Assembly: GCA_026706025.1 (NCBI GenBank)
Contig: JAPOZO010000095.1
Location: forward strand, 78,688-142,687
Length of the DNA: 64,000 bases
DNA from: Candidatus Poribacteria bacterium
GTDB lineage: Bacteria > Poribacteria > WGA-4E > WGA-3G
Direction: 5' to 3'
Shown: piece after piece, positions 18,501 through 28,034 of the stretch
Layout: each line of letters opens with the position of its first letter
Numbering within the stretch: the stretch's first letter is position 1
The notes under the pieces: model-generated
What the model saw: the letters and a program-made list of their open reading frames with translations, nothing else
Databases searched by the model: none
Told to the model about the DNA's origin: nothing
Position numbers and translations under genes: made by a program

Positions 18501-19889
18501 ATGTCTATTTATGATGTCGGAATTATTGGTGGCGGCCCCGGTGGATACGTCGCGGCTATCAAGGCAGCACAACTCGGTGGTAGCGTCTGCCTTATAGAAA
18601 AAGGCGAGTGGGGCGGTACCTGCCTGAATCGAGGGTGTATCCCAACGAAAACACTTTTTGCCGTCGCTAACCTCGCCACTCAGGTCCAAGAAGCATCTGA
18701 CTTTGGTGTGCATATCAGTGGTGAGGCGACAATTGACTATCCACAGGTATTAACTCACAAAAACGCAGTCATCAAGCAGCTAACAGGCGGCATCGCACAA
18801 CTGCTGAAGGCAAACAAGGTTGATACCTTCAATGGGACAGCAACACTTACCAACAAAAATACAATTATCGTCAGTAAACCCGATGGTACGACTGAGCAGT
18901 TACATGCGAAAAATATCATCATCGCCACGGGTTCCGAACCTGCGGAACCACCTGTTTTTGAAATTGATGAGAACCAAGTCTTGACAACAACAGGTGTTCT
19001 CAACCTCACAGAACTTCCTGAAAGCCTGCTGATTGTTGGGGGTGGCGTATCAGGATGTGAGTTTGCTGCAATTTTTAACGCGCTCGGTTGCAAGGTGACC
19101 GTGTTGGAACTCCTTCCGACTATTCTGGCGACTGAAGATGTACAAGTTATCCGACACATCCAACTTTTCATGAAACGGAAAGGTATCACCATCCATACGG
19201 GTGCGAAACTCACACACGTTAAAAAATCGGATACGGATGTCACGGCAGTCCTCGAATCAGGTGAAGAATTCACAGCAGAAAAAATGCTCGTCTCGATTGG
19301 GAGACGTTATAACACCGAAAACATTGGGTTAGAAAAGGTTGGTGTTCGCACAGAGAACGGAAAAATCATCGTGGATACACGGTTGCAGACGAACATACCA
19401 GGTATTTATGCCGTTGGAGATGTCGCAAGCCGGTACCTGTTAGCACACGTCGCATCAGCAGAAGGAAAGATTGCGGCACAAAACTGTCTCGGCAACCCTG
19501 TTGAGATGGATTACCAAGTGATTCCGTGGTGTGTTTTCACCTTGCCCGAAATTGGACACGTCGGCATGACAGAGAAAGAGGCAACCGATGAAGGTTACGA
19601 AGTGAAAATAGGACGCTTCCCTTATGCTGCAAACGGGAAGGCATTGGGACTACGCGAGACGGATGGATTCGTTAAGACTGTTTCTGATGCCGATAGCGGG
19701 GATATTCTTGGCGTTCATATCGTCGGCGCACAGGCTTCGACGCTGATTCATGAAGCCGCGGTCGGGGTGCGTTTGGGAGCATCTGCAGCGGATATAGCGC
19801 ACACTGTTCACGCCCATCCGACCCTTTCAGAAATGGTAATGGAATCCGCTGAAGCAGCGTACGACAGGGCGATTCATAGTCTACACTAA
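18501..19889 (+). CDS. lpdA: Dihydrolipoyl dehydrogenase (E3)
   Basis: A 462-residue FAD flavoprotein that reoxidises dihydrolipoamide in 2-oxoacid dehydrogenase or glycine-cleavage complexes. It shows the FAD Rossmann motif GIIGGGPGGYVAA, the redox disulfide Cys41/Cys46 (GGTCLNRGCIPTK), an NAD site (LIVGGGVSGCEFA), the second FAD motif (GIYAVGDVA) and the C-terminal catalytic His439-Glu444 (HPTLSE). The start is ATG 18501 with Shine-Dalgarno AGGAG. No E1/E2 genes are in the window, so the partner complex is elsewhere. Its 3' end overlaps the convergent PfkB kinase gene by 4 bases. Confidence 0.95.
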   Translation: MSIYDVGIIGGGPGGYVAAIKAAQLGGSVCLIEKGEWGGTCLNRGCIPTKTLFAVANLATQVQEASDFGVHISGEATIDYPQVLTHKNAVIKQLTGGIAQLLKANKVDTFNGTATLTNKNTIIVSKPDGTTEQLHAKNIIIATGSEPAEPPVFEIDENQVLTTTGVLNLTELPESLLIVGGGVSGCEFAAIFNALGCKVTVLELLPTILATEDVQVIRHIQLFMKRKGITIHTGAKLTHVKKSDTDVTAVLESGEEFTAEKMLVSIGRRYNTENIGLEKVGVRTENGKIIVDTRLQTNIPGIYAVGDVASRYLLAHVASAEGKIAAQNCLGNPVEMDYQVIPWCVFTLPEIGHVGMTEKEATDEGYEVKIGRFPYAANGKALGLRETDGFVKTVSDADSGDILGVHIVGAQASTLIHEAAVGVRLGASAADIAHTVHAHPTLSEMVMESAEAAYDRAIHSLH

Positions 19890-20791
19890 AAATGTGCAGC
19901 TTCTTGAAGTTCTTGATACCGAGATGAAATTTCGGAAAACGCTACACGCTTTTGCCGCTCAACGCTAAAATCTTCAATGTTAAAAGAGGCGACAACCGCC
20001 CCATATACCATAGCACTCCGTATCGCTGCCTCTGATGTATTTCCAACAGAAGCGAGGTATCCCATCATCCCACCGGCAAAACTATCGCCTGCACCTGTCG
20101 GGTCGGTTACTTGTGTGAGCGGATATGCTGGCGCGTTAAAGTAGGACGATTCCGTGACACTGATTGCACCGTGCTCGCCCTTCTTGACGATAACCCGTTC
20201 TGGACCATAGCGTAGAATTGCCTCCGCAGCGCGCACCAAGTTAGCATCACCCGTCAAGAGTCGCGCTTCACTATCGTTCAAGATGAGGACATCCACGCGT
20301 GCTAAGAGTGTCTCTAACGCTTCCCGCTGTTCATTAATCCAAAAATCCATCGTATCACAGACAATAAGTTCCGGATTTGTCGCCTGTTCAATGATACTCA
20401 ACTGTAACACAGGCGAGTTATTCGCTAAGAAAAGATAGGGGGTATCTTTGTAAGTTTCAGGCAAAACGGGCTGAAAATCTTCAATAACATTCAACTCTGT
20501 GAAGAGGGTATCACGTACGTTAAAGTCTTCAGCATAACGACCACCCCATCGAAACGATTTGCCCTCCTCAACCCGCTCTAACCCGTGAAGATCAATGCCA
20601 CGCGTTTGGAGGAAGTCTGTGTACGCGTGTGGAAAATCAGCACCGACAACACCAACAAGTTGAACCGTGTTCCCAAAAAAACTCGCTGCGACAGCAGCAT
20701 AGACACCAGAACCCCCAAGAACATCCTCAACCCGCTTGCTTGGTGTCTCTACTGTATCTAAAGTAACCGTCCCAACGACTAAAACGCCCAT
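19886..20791 (-). CDS. PfkB family carbohydrate/nucleoside kinase
   Basis: A 301-residue ribokinase-fold enzyme. The N-terminal GGSGVYAAVAAS substrate lid region and the C-terminal signature DPTGAGDSFAGGMMGYL, with its catalytic Asp and anion hole, are clear. The substrate cannot be read from sequence. It is last in a minus-strand series that begins with metK and ahcY. Since AhcY releases adenosine, an adenosine-kinase-like role in clearing that product is a reasonable hypothesis, but a sugar kinase is equally possible. It shares 4 bases with the end of lpdA. Confidence 0.85.
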   Translation of the reverse strand: MGVLVVGTVTLDTVETPSKRVEDVLGGSGVYAAVAASFFGNTVQLVGVVGADFPHAYTDFLQTRGIDLHGLERVEEGKSFRWGGRYAEDFNVRDTLFTELNVIEDFQPVLPETYKDTPYLFLANNSPVLQLSIIEQATNPELIVCDTMDFWINEQREALETLLARVDVLILNDSEARLLTGDANLVRAAEAILRYGPERVIVKKGEHGAISVTESSYFNAPAYPLTQVTDPTGAGDSFAGGMMGYLASVGNTSEAAIRSAMVYGAVVASFNIEDFSVERQKRVAFSEISSRYQELQEAAHF

Positions 20792-20854
20792 ATTGTGAAT
20801 CCTTTTATGACATGCTTCCGTTTCTCTGCATCACGCTTCTGGACAAAAGATTGG

Positions 20855-21157
20855 TTAGTTGTCAGCATTTGCCTCAACGTATTCCCGAAGGACTGTGTTA
20901 ATCTGCGTTTCATAGTCAGGTGCATGTGTTTTAAACCACTCCAAAAGGTCTAGATCAATAGTGATAACATTTTCTGGCATTACTACGGTTGCATCTTTCC
21001 AGAAGGTGGCATCTGTTTTAGGGTCGTCCGCATCAGACACTGCAGCAGTATCAATGTCTGCATCCGTTAGGGCATCAAAGCGGCTCCACTTGGTCTCATC
21101 CGGCTGCGTGTCTATCTCAGAACGACTGTATTCGACGTATGTATTCTGCTCTTTCAT
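20855..21157 (-). CDS. brnA: BrnA-type antitoxin
   Basis: A 100-residue protein. I start it at ATG 21157, with an AAAGGCG ribosome site; the frame is open further upstream, but that part is antiparallel to nothing useful and overlaps the toxin. The C-terminal half (VITIDLDLLEWFKTHAPDYETQINTVLREYVEA) is the ribbon-helix-helix dimer of BrnA, which binds its own promoter and neutralises BrnT. The N-terminal half is acidic. The gene overlaps the 3' end of brnT by 41 bases, with toxin first, the usual brnTA order, and this implies translational coupling. Confidence 0.85.
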   Translation of the reverse strand: MKEQNTYVEYSRSEIDTQPDETKWSRFDALTDADIDTAAVSDADDPKTDATFWKDATVVMPENVITIDLDLLEWFKTHAPDYETQINTVLREYVEANADN

Positions 21158-21407
21158 GGGTATTCGCCTTTCTAGCTGAAATGATATGAATGCCTGAATT
21201 GCGCCGTGTATAGACGACACGAAGAATCCGTCCTTCACTTCGGCCCAGGGCAAGCATCCGTTTTTCGCCATAGTCTCTACGGGTGTCTTCTTTTTCCAAG
21301 CGCGGGCCATCAAAAATCTTCGCTGCTCTGGAAAAACTGATGTGGTGTTTTGCAATGTTGGTCCGGTTTTTTCTTGGATCCCAAGAAAATCGTTGTTGTG
21401 TTGACAT
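21117..21407 (-). CDS. brnT: BrnT-type ribonuclease toxin
   Basis: A 96-residue toxin of type II system BrnT/BrnA, a RelE-like fold ribonuclease that slows translation under stress. Typical features: FSWDPRKNRTNIAKHHISFSRAAKIFDGP at the start, the internal GRSEGRILRVVYTRR strand region and the C-terminal ISARKANTHERAEYIR with basic catalytic residues. Length is normal for the family and the frame is intact. It lies between a small membrane protein and its antitoxin. Confidence 0.88.
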   Translation of the reverse strand: MSTQQRFSWDPRKNRTNIAKHHISFSRAAKIFDGPRLEKEDTRRDYGEKRMLALGRSEGRILRVVYTRRNSGIHIISARKANTHERAEYIRRIQSF

Positions 21408-21462
21408 ACTTCCAAATGTACAAAAACATTTTCAATCCATTTATCAGCATTTCTAATGTAGC

Positions 21463-21693
21463 TCAGAAAGGCCCAGGTCTATTTTTATTTTCTCGGAACG
21501 CACGGATCACTCGTCGCAGTCGGCGAACGAAAATCACACCAAGCACGATGATTATTGGGTACTGCAAAAAACTCAGCACTTTCAACAAGGTCGGTGAGAG
21601 TTCTATTTTTTCAGCAGATGCCATCCAGATAGGTAACAACAGCACCGCCGACAGAAGTAATATCACGCCTTCCAAAATTTCTGATTTTTTCAT
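21463..21693 (-). CDS. Small two-helix membrane protein
   Basis: A 76-residue protein of no recognised family. It has two hydrophobic segments (about residues 8-26 and 42-57) separated by a short polar loop, and a basic C-terminal end (VRRLRRVIRAFRENKNRPG) that should stay in the cytoplasm. Shine-Dalgarno GAGGG precedes the ATG. It lies between the ahcY terminator and brnT; whether it belongs to the toxin-antitoxin unit is unknown. Confidence 0.6.
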   Translation of the reverse strand: MKKSEILEGVILLLSAVLLLPIWMASAEKIELSPTLLKVLSFLQYPIIIVLGVIFVRRLRRVIRAFRENKNRPGPF

Positions 21694-21730
21694 ACGTATC
21701 CCTCACAAAGCGAAAACACTCAAGCCTTCT

Positions 21731-21759
21731 TAAAAACCAACGAGGTTTTAAACCTCGTT
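21731..21759 (-). terminator. Terminator after ahcY
   Basis: AACGAGGTT and AACCTCGTT form a perfect 9-bp stem around a 3-base loop. Read on the minus strand it is followed by GGTTTTTA. It lies about 80 bases past the ahcY stop. Confidence 0.75.
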
Positions 21760-21837
21760 AGTAAAAACAATCGTTGAACTGATAGCAATAGCGGCACGTC
21801 ACGACAATATCTGAATTGTGCCAACGGAGGAACAACA

Positions 21838-23100
21838 CTAAGTTCCCATTTCCCACGAGTTGAGATATTTCTCCTGCTCTGCCGTGAGCGTGTCAATTTC
21901 AACACCAAATGCTTGCAGCTTCAACTGCGCAACGGTCTCGTCAATAGATTCAGGAACATCGTAGACGCGATTCTCAAATTGCTCATGATTTTTAGCGATG
22001 TATTCAAGAGACAGAGCTTGGTTGGCAAAGCTCATGTCCATAACGCTCGCCGGGTGCCCCTCGGCAGCAGCAAGGTTTACCAATCTGCCTTCACCGACAA
22101 GGTAGAGTTTCCTACCATCTTCAAGGATATACGCGTCTACATAGGGGCGCGCGTTCCCTTTATCAACGCTCAACTTTTCGAGCGCAGGAATGTCAATCTC
22201 GACGTTGAAATGACCGGAATTCGCAATAATCGCGCCGTCTTTCATCGCCTCAAAATGTTCCTTACGCAAAACATGAATATCCCCTGTGAGCGTTATAATG
22301 AGGTCGGCTTCCTGAACCGCCTTCTGCATCGGCATCACCCGGAAGCCGTCCATTACCGCTTCCAATGCTTTCAAGGCGGTAACTTCGGTTACAATTACGT
22401 TCGCACCTAAGCCGCGTGCGCGACTCGCGACCCCTCTGCCGCACCATCCATAACCCGCAACGACAACTGTCGTTCCGGCAATTAACAGGTTCGTTGCTCT
22501 GATGATACCGTCCAATGTGCTTTGTCCTGTGCCGTATCGGTTATCAAAAAAATGCTTCGTCCGCGCGTCGTTTACAGCGATAATCGGATATTTCAGCACG
22601 CCTTCAGCCGCCATACTCTTGAGCCGGATAACACCGGTTGTTGTCTCTTCCGTTCCAGCAACGACCTGCTCAACTAAAGCCGGATTCGTTTCTTCAGAGT
22701 GAAGCCTGGAAACAAGGTCGGCACCGTCATCCATAGTAATAGTCGGTTGTAAATCAAGGGTAGCATCAATGTGTTTGTAATAGGTTTCTGTATCTTCACC
22801 GTTAATGGCAAAAACACCGATCTCTTCGTCAACAACAAGAGATGCGGCGACATCATCCTGCGTACTGAGAGGGTTCGATGCACAGACAACGGCTTCGGCA
22901 CCACCTGATTTTAGAGTTTTCATTAAGTTTGCAGTTTCAGTTGTGACGTGCAAACATGCGGCTACCTTCAACCCGTCTAAAGGACGTTCATTTTCAAAGC
23001 GTGCGCGAATAGAATCTAAAACAGGCATGAACCGGTTTGCCCAATCAATGCGTTGTTTGCCTGCTCCTGCGAGCGCTGTCGTTTTAATATCGTAGTTCAT
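21838..23100 (-). CDS. ahcY: Adenosylhomocysteinase
   Basis: A 420-residue enzyme that hydrolyses S-adenosylhomocysteine to adenosine and homocysteine. The substrate domain carries the motif [15 protein letters not shown], the centre has [19 protein letters not shown], and the NAD-binding Rossmann fold is [20 protein letters not shown] (near residues 210-230). Homologues also have the GHFNVEID and SFANQALS motifs seen here. ATG 23100 is preferred to a start 13 codons upstream because AAAGGAA lies just before it. The upstream gene is metK, 40 bases away, forming a SAM-cycle pair. Confidence 0.95.
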   Translation of the reverse strand: MNYDIKTTALAGAGKQRIDWANRFMPVLDSIRARFENERPLDGLKVAACLHVTTETANLMKTLKSGGAEAVVCASNPLSTQDDVAASLVVDEEIGVFAINGEDTETYYKHIDATLDLQPTITMDDGADLVSRLHSEETNPALVEQVVAGTEETTTGVIRLKSMAAEGVLKYPIIAVNDARTKHFFDNRYGTGQSTLDGIIRATNLLIAGTTVVVAGYGWCGRGVASRARGLGANVIVTEVTALKALEAVMDGFRVMPMQKAVQEADLIITLTGDIHVLRKEHFEAMKDGAIIANSGHFNVEIDIPALEKLSVDKGNARPYVDAYILEDGRKLYLVGEGRLVNLAAAEGHPASVMDMSFANQALSLEYIAKNHEQFENRVYDVPESIDETVAQLKLQAFGVEIDTLTAEQEKYLNSWEMGT

Positions 23101-23140
23101 TAATTTCCTTTGTTCGCCGGTATTCTCGAACACATTCAAT

Positions 23141-24265
23141 CTACCGGAGTTTTTCTATGTAATCGGTCTCTTCCCAAGTAAAACCGGGTTCCTCGCGCCC
23201 AAAATGTCCATACGCGGCCGTATTCCGATAGATCGGCTGGCGCAATTTCAACCGTTCAATAATACCCGCCGGGGTCAAGTCAAAGTGCGCGTTGACCAGT
23301 TTCGTGAGTGCTGCTTCATCCCCCGTGCCAAACGTGTCTACCATAATAGAAATAGGGTCTCTTCTGCCAATTGCATAAGAGATCTGAATTTCGCACCGTT
23401 CTGCGAGTCCCGCTGCAACGAGATTTTTGGCGACGTGTCGTGCTGCATAAGTTGCGCTCCGGTCTACTTTGGTCGGATCTTTTCCTGAGAGTGCGCCTCC
23501 GCCGTGGCGTCCCATACCGCCATACGTATCAACTATAATCTTTCTGCCTGTTAACCCGGCATCCCCTTGTGGGCCCCCAGTCACAAAACGTCCGGTTGGG
23601 TTGATATGATATTTGATGTCTGGAGATTGAAGGTTTTTAGGAATAATTTTTTTAATTACCTCTTCAATAATTGCTTCCCGCAACTCAGTATCCACAACAT
23701 CCGGATCGTGCTGAGAGGAGATAACAACTGTGGTCACTGTTTTAGGTTTGTTGTCAACATATTCAACAGTTACCTGAGATTTTCCATCGGGACGGATAAA
23801 GGAAAGGGTGCCATCTTTACGAACCTTTGCCAACTGTCGCACCAATTGATGAGCGAGGGTAATCGGTAGCGGCATCAATTCAGGGGTTTCGGTGCATGCA
23901 TACCCAAACATTAACCCTTGGTCCCCAGCACCGCCGGGATTCACCCCCATTGCGATATCAGGAGACTGTTTATCAATAATACTCAATACAGCACTTCGTT
24001 CGGCATCAAAACCGTATTCAATATCAGTATAACCTATATCGGTAAGAACTTCCCGTGCAATTTGTTGTGCATCATAATCAGCGGTAGTCGTGATCTCGCC
24101 TGTGATGACAGCAAGCCCGGTTGTAACCAAAGTTTCACAGGCAACTCTACCCATCGGGTCTGTTGTGAATATTGTATCAAGTACTGCGTCAGAGATTTGG
24201 TCCGCAATTTTGTCTGGGTGTCCTTCAGTGACAGATTCGGACGTAAACAGAAAATTCTTACTCAA
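23141..24265 (-). CDS. metK: S-adenosylmethionine synthase
   Basis: A 374-residue enzyme making SAM from methionine and ATP. Signatures: [19 protein letters not shown] at the N-terminus, [12 protein letters not shown], and the phosphate loop [17 protein letters not shown] choose TTG 24265 because AGGAG sits 8 bases upstream and the protein then begins [11 protein letters not shown] like most homologues; GTG 24271 is a close alternative. The open frame extends farther upstream to 24415, but that part is an untranslated leader with two strong hairpins. It is followed by ahcY. Confidence 0.95.
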   Translation of the reverse strand: MSKNFLFTSESVTEGHPDKIADQISDAVLDTIFTTDPMGRVACETLVTTGLAVITGEITTTADYDAQQIAREVLTDIGYTDIEYGFDAERSAVLSIIDKQSPDIAMGVNPGGAGDQGLMFGYACTETPELMPLPITLAHQLVRQLAKVRKDGTLSFIRPDGKSQVTVEYVDNKPKTVTTVVISSQHDPDVVDTELREAIIEEVIKKIIPKNLQSPDIKYHINPTGRFVTGGPQGDAGLTGRKIIVDTYGGMGRHGGGALSGKDPTKVDRSATYAARHVAKNLVAAGLAERCEIQISYAIGRRDPISIMVDTFGTGDEAALTKLVNAHFDLTPAGIIERLKLRQPIYRNTAAYGHFGREEPGFTWEETDYIEKLR

Positions 24266-24296
24266 TTCCACCTCTCCTACTCTACGTATCAGTTTC

Positions 24297-24381
24297 TGCC
24301 CTATTTTGTATGTAGGGCAAGGTCTCCGTGGCTTTTCAAGTCTTCGCCCAAGAGACAATGGGTGGGTATATGAACCCACCC
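24297..24381 (-). other. metK leader with two hairpins
   Basis: Read on the minus strand: first a perfect 8-bp stem GGGTGGGT/ACCCACCC with a 6-base loop (24360-24381), then a perfect 7-bp stem TGCCCTA/TAGGGCA with a 9-base loop (24297-24319) that ends 16 bases before the Shine-Dalgarno region. I do not recognise a known SAM or SAH riboswitch consensus, but the position before metK makes a ligand- or translation-controlled element possible. Confidence 0.45.
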
Positions 24382-24518
24382 GTCCAGTTGAAATAACGAA
24401 AGAGGAAGGATACAAAACCTATCCCACATTTTAAATGTAGATACACATTTGTAGCAAGATTGGTTTTGTATTCTATCACTATCCCGAAGTATAACTTTGA
24501 AATCAAGCGGTGAAAATG

Positions 24519-27035
24519 CTAATTCTCAGAGTTTTCCGTATCCTCGGAATCCTCCGTGCTTTCGGGATTTTCCGCATCTTCAACGCTCTCAGAAGCCTCG
24601 GTACTCTCAGCAATCTCAACGTCTTCGATGCTCTCAGAAGCCTCAACATCCTCAACCACTTCAACGCTCTCAGGGCTTTCAACGTTCTCAGCATCTTCAA
24701 CGATTTCGACGCTTTCAACGGTTTCAGCACCTTCGGCAGTCTCAACGTTTTCGACGCTCTCAGAGCTCTCAACGCTTTCAGCGTTTGACTTGCCCATTTC
24801 CTCTTTAAGCAAGGCACCCAATGTGGTGACAGTCTCTTCGCGTGCCGGCAATTGTCGTCGCGGCTCCCGTTCTCGTCGCGAGCGAGATGGACGCTCTGGA
24901 CGTGTTCTTGCTGGCTTTTCCTCTTCATCAGGTGTTGTGGCGCGTTCTTGCTCAGCAAGGAGTGCCTTTAAACTCAAGCCAATACGCCGATCTTTCGGTG
25001 ATAGGTTGATCACTTTCAAGTCTAATTCATCACCTACGGAAACAATTTCCTCCGGCTTTTCTATTCGCCGGTCAGCGAGTTCAGAGATGTGAATTAGTCC
25101 TTCAATACCTTCTTCGAGTTTCGTGAACGCTCCAAAACTGGTGAGATTAACAACCTTACCGCGGACGACAGAGCCGACCTTATACTTCTCGGGTACTTCT
25201 TCCCACGGATCGGGTTGCGTCTGCTTGAGTCCTAATGAGACTCGGCGTTCAGCCGCGTCAATCTGTAGGACAACGACCTCAATCTCACTACCTTCCTTAA
25301 GTGCTTCATTGGCTGCGGCACCCCGCTTGGTCCACGAGAGATCAGAAGTATGAATTAACCCATCAATTCCGGGTTCAATTTCAACGAACGCTCCAAAACT
25401 CGTCAAGTTTCGGATACGACCAGTGATCTTGCTACCGACAGGGGACCTCTGTTCCAAGAGTTCCCATGGGTTTTGTTGCAGCTGCTTGAGTCCGAGTGAA
25501 ATGCGTTTGTCTTCCCTTGAGATTTCAAGCACAATGGCTTCAATCTCATCACCCTTATTGACGATTCGCGAGGGGGCGACATTCCGACGCGTCCACGCCA
25601 TTTCAGAGACATGGATCAAACCTTCAACGCCTTCTTCCAACTGTAAGAACGCACCATAATTCACAATATTGACAACGACCCCGCGAACTGTAGCGCCAAC
25701 TGGATATTTTTCCTCAATGTTTGCCCACGGGTCCGGAGTCTTCTGCTTCAAGCCCAGCGAAATTTTCTCGTTCTCTTGGCTGATCCCGATAACTTGGACT
25801 TCAACCTCTTCACCCACCGAGACGACATCGGACGGATGATGGATACGCTTCCATGCCATATCTGTTTTATGGAGTAAACCATCAACGCCCCCAAGATCAA
25901 CAAACGCACCAAAAGCGGTAATATTTTTCACTACGCCCGTTATAAGTTGACCAACTTCAAGTGTATTGAGAACTTCCGCGCGCTTTTGGACAAGTTCAGC
26001 TTCCAACCACGCACGGCGCGATAAAACGATGTTATGCCGCCGCTTGCTCAGGCTGATCACTTTCATATCCAGCGTTTGCCCGACATACTGCTCAAGGTTT
26101 TGGATAGGACGCAATTCCACTTGTGAAGCGGGTAAAAAGCCGCGCAGGGATCCGACGCTCACTCGCAATCCACCCTTAATCCGTTCAGTGATACGACCCT
26201 GCACCGGTGCACCACTTTCATGCGCGGTCGCTATCTCGTCCCAAATGAGAGTTTGATCGGCTATCTTCTTTGAAAGGACTATTTGTCCTTCGGAGTCCTC
26301 ACGCCGTACTATGTAGACATCGATTTCATCACCAACCTGTACAGCAGGTAACCCTTCTTGCCCAGGCTCAAATTCTGCTGCCGGGATATAGCCTTCAGAT
26401 TTAAAGCCGATATCAATCATTACCTCATCACGATTGACATCTACGACAACACCTTTAACAATCTCTCCATCTGTAAACGCCTTTATCGAATTATCATACG
26501 CTTCCTCAAGAGATTCCGGACTCATCGGCTCCGGTGGCTCTTCCGCTGCAGCCACTGTTTCCTCTTCCTCAGGTGAAGGTGTTTCATCGGTAAGCGTTGC
26601 CGCTTCTTCAGGAACAGCAACTTCTACTGCTTCCTCAGGCGGAGGTGTTTCATCAGTAAGCGTTGTCGCTACCTCAGCATCAACATCAACCTCAGGCGCA
26701 GCAACTTCTGCTGCCTCCTCAAGTGCGGTATCATCGGTGAGCGTTGCCGTTTCCTCAGAATCAGCATCACTAACGGTTGCTTCTACCGCTTCTTCGGGGT
26801 TAGTCTCATCAGCTTGATCGGGATCAGTATCGTCAGCAGTCGCTTCCTCTTCACTACTCGTGACTTCTTCTTGCCCCTCACCCTCTGCATCGGTTGCTGA
26901 AGCTGCTTGCGCATCTTCTGGTGTCTCTGCCTCGCTCACTACTTCCTGATTCACGTCAACTGATCCTTCAGCTGAGTGTTTTTCTTCTTCCACATCAACG
27001 GTGGAAACATTTGTATTTGCTTGTTCGTTGTTCAT
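24519..27035 (-). CDS. rpsA: 30S ribosomal protein S1 with acidic terminal extensions
   Basis: An 838-residue protein, against about 550 for E. coli S1. Six S1/OB RNA-binding repeats run from about residue 190 to 690; repeats 3-6 carry the canonical FGAF/YGAF...GLIH motifs, and repeats 1-2 are the diverged ribosome-docking type. The first 180 residues are an acidic Glu/Thr/Ala/Val-rich low-complexity extension. The last 85 residues are an irregular ESVE/EDVE/ESTE repeat with almost no positive charge. A basic linker (RPSRSRREREPRRQ) separates the core from the acidic tail. No Shine-Dalgarno stands close to the ATG, which is common for rpsA. A consensus-like promoter lies about 100 bases upstream. 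Confidence 0.92.
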   Translation of the reverse strand: MNNEQANTNVSTVDVEEEKHSAEGSVDVNQEVVSEAETPEDAQAASATDAEGEGQEEVTSSEEEATADDTDPDQADETNPEEAVEATVSDADSEETATLTDDTALEEAAEVAAPEVDVDAEVATTLTDETPPPEEAVEVAVPEEAATLTDETPSPEEEETVAAAEEPPEPMSPESLEEAYDNSIKAFTDGEIVKGVVVDVNRDEVMIDIGFKSEGYIPAAEFEPGQEGLPAVQVGDEIDVYIVRREDSEGQIVLSKKIADQTLIWDEIATAHESGAPVQGRITERIKGGLRVSVGSLRGFLPASQVELRPIQNLEQYVGQTLDMKVISLSKRRHNIVLSRRAWLEAELVQKRAEVLNTLEVGQLITGVVKNITAFGAFVDLGGVDGLLHKTDMAWKRIHHPSDVVSVGEEVEVQVIGISQENEKISLGLKQKTPDPWANIEEKYPVGATVRGVVVNIVNYGAFLQLEEGVEGLIHVSEMAWTRRNVAPSRIVNKGDEIEAIVLEISREDKRISLGLKQLQQNPWELLEQRSPVGSKITGRIRNLTSFGAFVEIEPGIDGLIHTSDLSWTKRGAAANEALKEGSEIEVVVLQIDAAERRVSLGLKQTQPDPWEEVPEKYKVGSVVRGKVVNLTSFGAFTKLEEGIEGLIHISELADRRIEKPEEIVSVGDELDLKVINLSPKDRRIGLSLKALLAEQERATTPDEEEKPARTRPERPSRSRREREPRRQLPAREETVTTLGALLKEEMGKSNAESVESSESVENVETAEGAETVESVEIVEDAENVESPESVEVVEDVEASESIEDVEIAESTEASESVEDAENPESTEDSEDTENSEN

Positions 27036-27134
27036 TAAGATACCTGGTCCATTTAAAAACGCGTGACCGCGTTAATCCGCCAGTTCCTCCTTATATTCAA
27101 AGTGCTTTTAACACTTTCAAATCGGTTACGCAAT

Positions 27135-27163
27135 AGTATATCATAAAATATAAAGAAAAGCAA
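27135..27163 (-). promoter_or_regulatory. Sigma70-like promoter for rpsA
   Basis: On the minus strand TTGCTT (27158-27163), 17-base spacer, TATACT (27135-27140). Confidence 0.6.
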
Positions 27164-27660
27164 CAAGAATTTTCTTTATCCGTACAATTTGATCTTTTGA
27201 TAGACTTCCTACCGGGCAACATCTGTCTAATTTGTGAATCAACTGAAGAATTTTGTTTGACTTTTTTATCTATTTGGGATAAGATTAAAATGTTCTCAAT
27301 ACCCTAACCCAAGTTGCTACCTTTAAAAGTTATTACTTTTTATCTTGGTCTATTTTTTGCATTATACTATTATTACCATATAAGGGTATCAGTATTAAAC
27401 AAATTATAATGTGAATAATATTGTCTTTCTACGGTTTTAGCAACTAAATCAGCGGTTGTTAAGATGGCAACTTAGGTTACCGGAACTACAGCAAAATATG
27501 AAAATACTTGGACATTCCAAGGAGCAACACAAACAGCAGAATCACTCCACCCTTCGCTGACAAGGGGAGACCCATTTGTCACCGGCAATGGGTTTGTAAC
27601 CTGCCAATCCTCTGATGTATAAGTAATTGTATATTTTACTATAGTTTTGATATACGAGAG
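27164..27660. other. AT-rich divergent intergenic region
   Basis: No gene seen in about 500 bases between the divergently read rpsA and the STAS gene. A 7-bp inverted repeat (ACCCATT/AATGGGT, 10-base loop) lies at 27571-27594. Several AT-rich runs could be promoter elements for the + strand, but none has a convincing -35/-10 pair. Confidence 0.4.
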
Positions 27661-27669
27661 GTGATTTCT

Positions 27670-28014
27670 ATGGATTCGACGAAATTAATGAAACTCCGAG
27701 AGGAGTCTGGGATCAAAATTCTTGAGATAAAAACAGACTTGAGTAGCTACGCGGCATCTGATTTACGGAAGGTGCTTGAGGATCTGTTAGCAGAGAAAGT
27801 TGAGAGAGTTGTCGTCAATCTCAGTGAGGTGAGTCATATCAACAGTACCGCTGTGGGTGCCTTGGTGGGTGTTGCAAAACGGCTTCGTCAAAACGGTGGG
27901 GACCTTAAGATCTGCGCGCTCGCCGATAACCTAACACGCACTTTCAATCTGATCGGTGCTTCCAGTGTTGTCGAAATCTACGAGTCAGAAAACAGTGCCC
28001 TTGCCGCATTTTAA
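27670..28014 (+). CDS. STAS-domain anti-sigma factor antagonist
   Basis: A 114-residue STAS protein (SpoIIAA/RsbV family), the phospho-switch that binds or releases an anti-sigma kinase. ATG 27670 is chosen because GAGAGGTGAT lies directly upstream; GTG 27661 is inside that site. The usual DSSGLG motif is changed to NSTAVG at residues 58-63: the acceptor Ser59 is kept but its preceding Asp is Asn, so phosphorylation may be altered. The anti-sigma kinase gene starts 20 bases after it, the classic antagonist-kinase pair. Confidence 0.88.
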   Translation: MDSTKLMKLREESGIKILEIKTDLSSYAASDLRKVLEDLLAEKVERVVVNLSEVSHINSTAVGALVGVAKRLRQNGGDLKICALADNLTRTFNLIGASSVVEIYESENSALAAF

Positions 28015-28034
28015 AACGAAACAGATTTTAGCAC

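Noticed and set aside
24497..24958. Open frames on both strands over the rpsA C-terminus
   Set aside because: They are by-products of the repetitive acidic-tail codons and show only low-complexity peptides.
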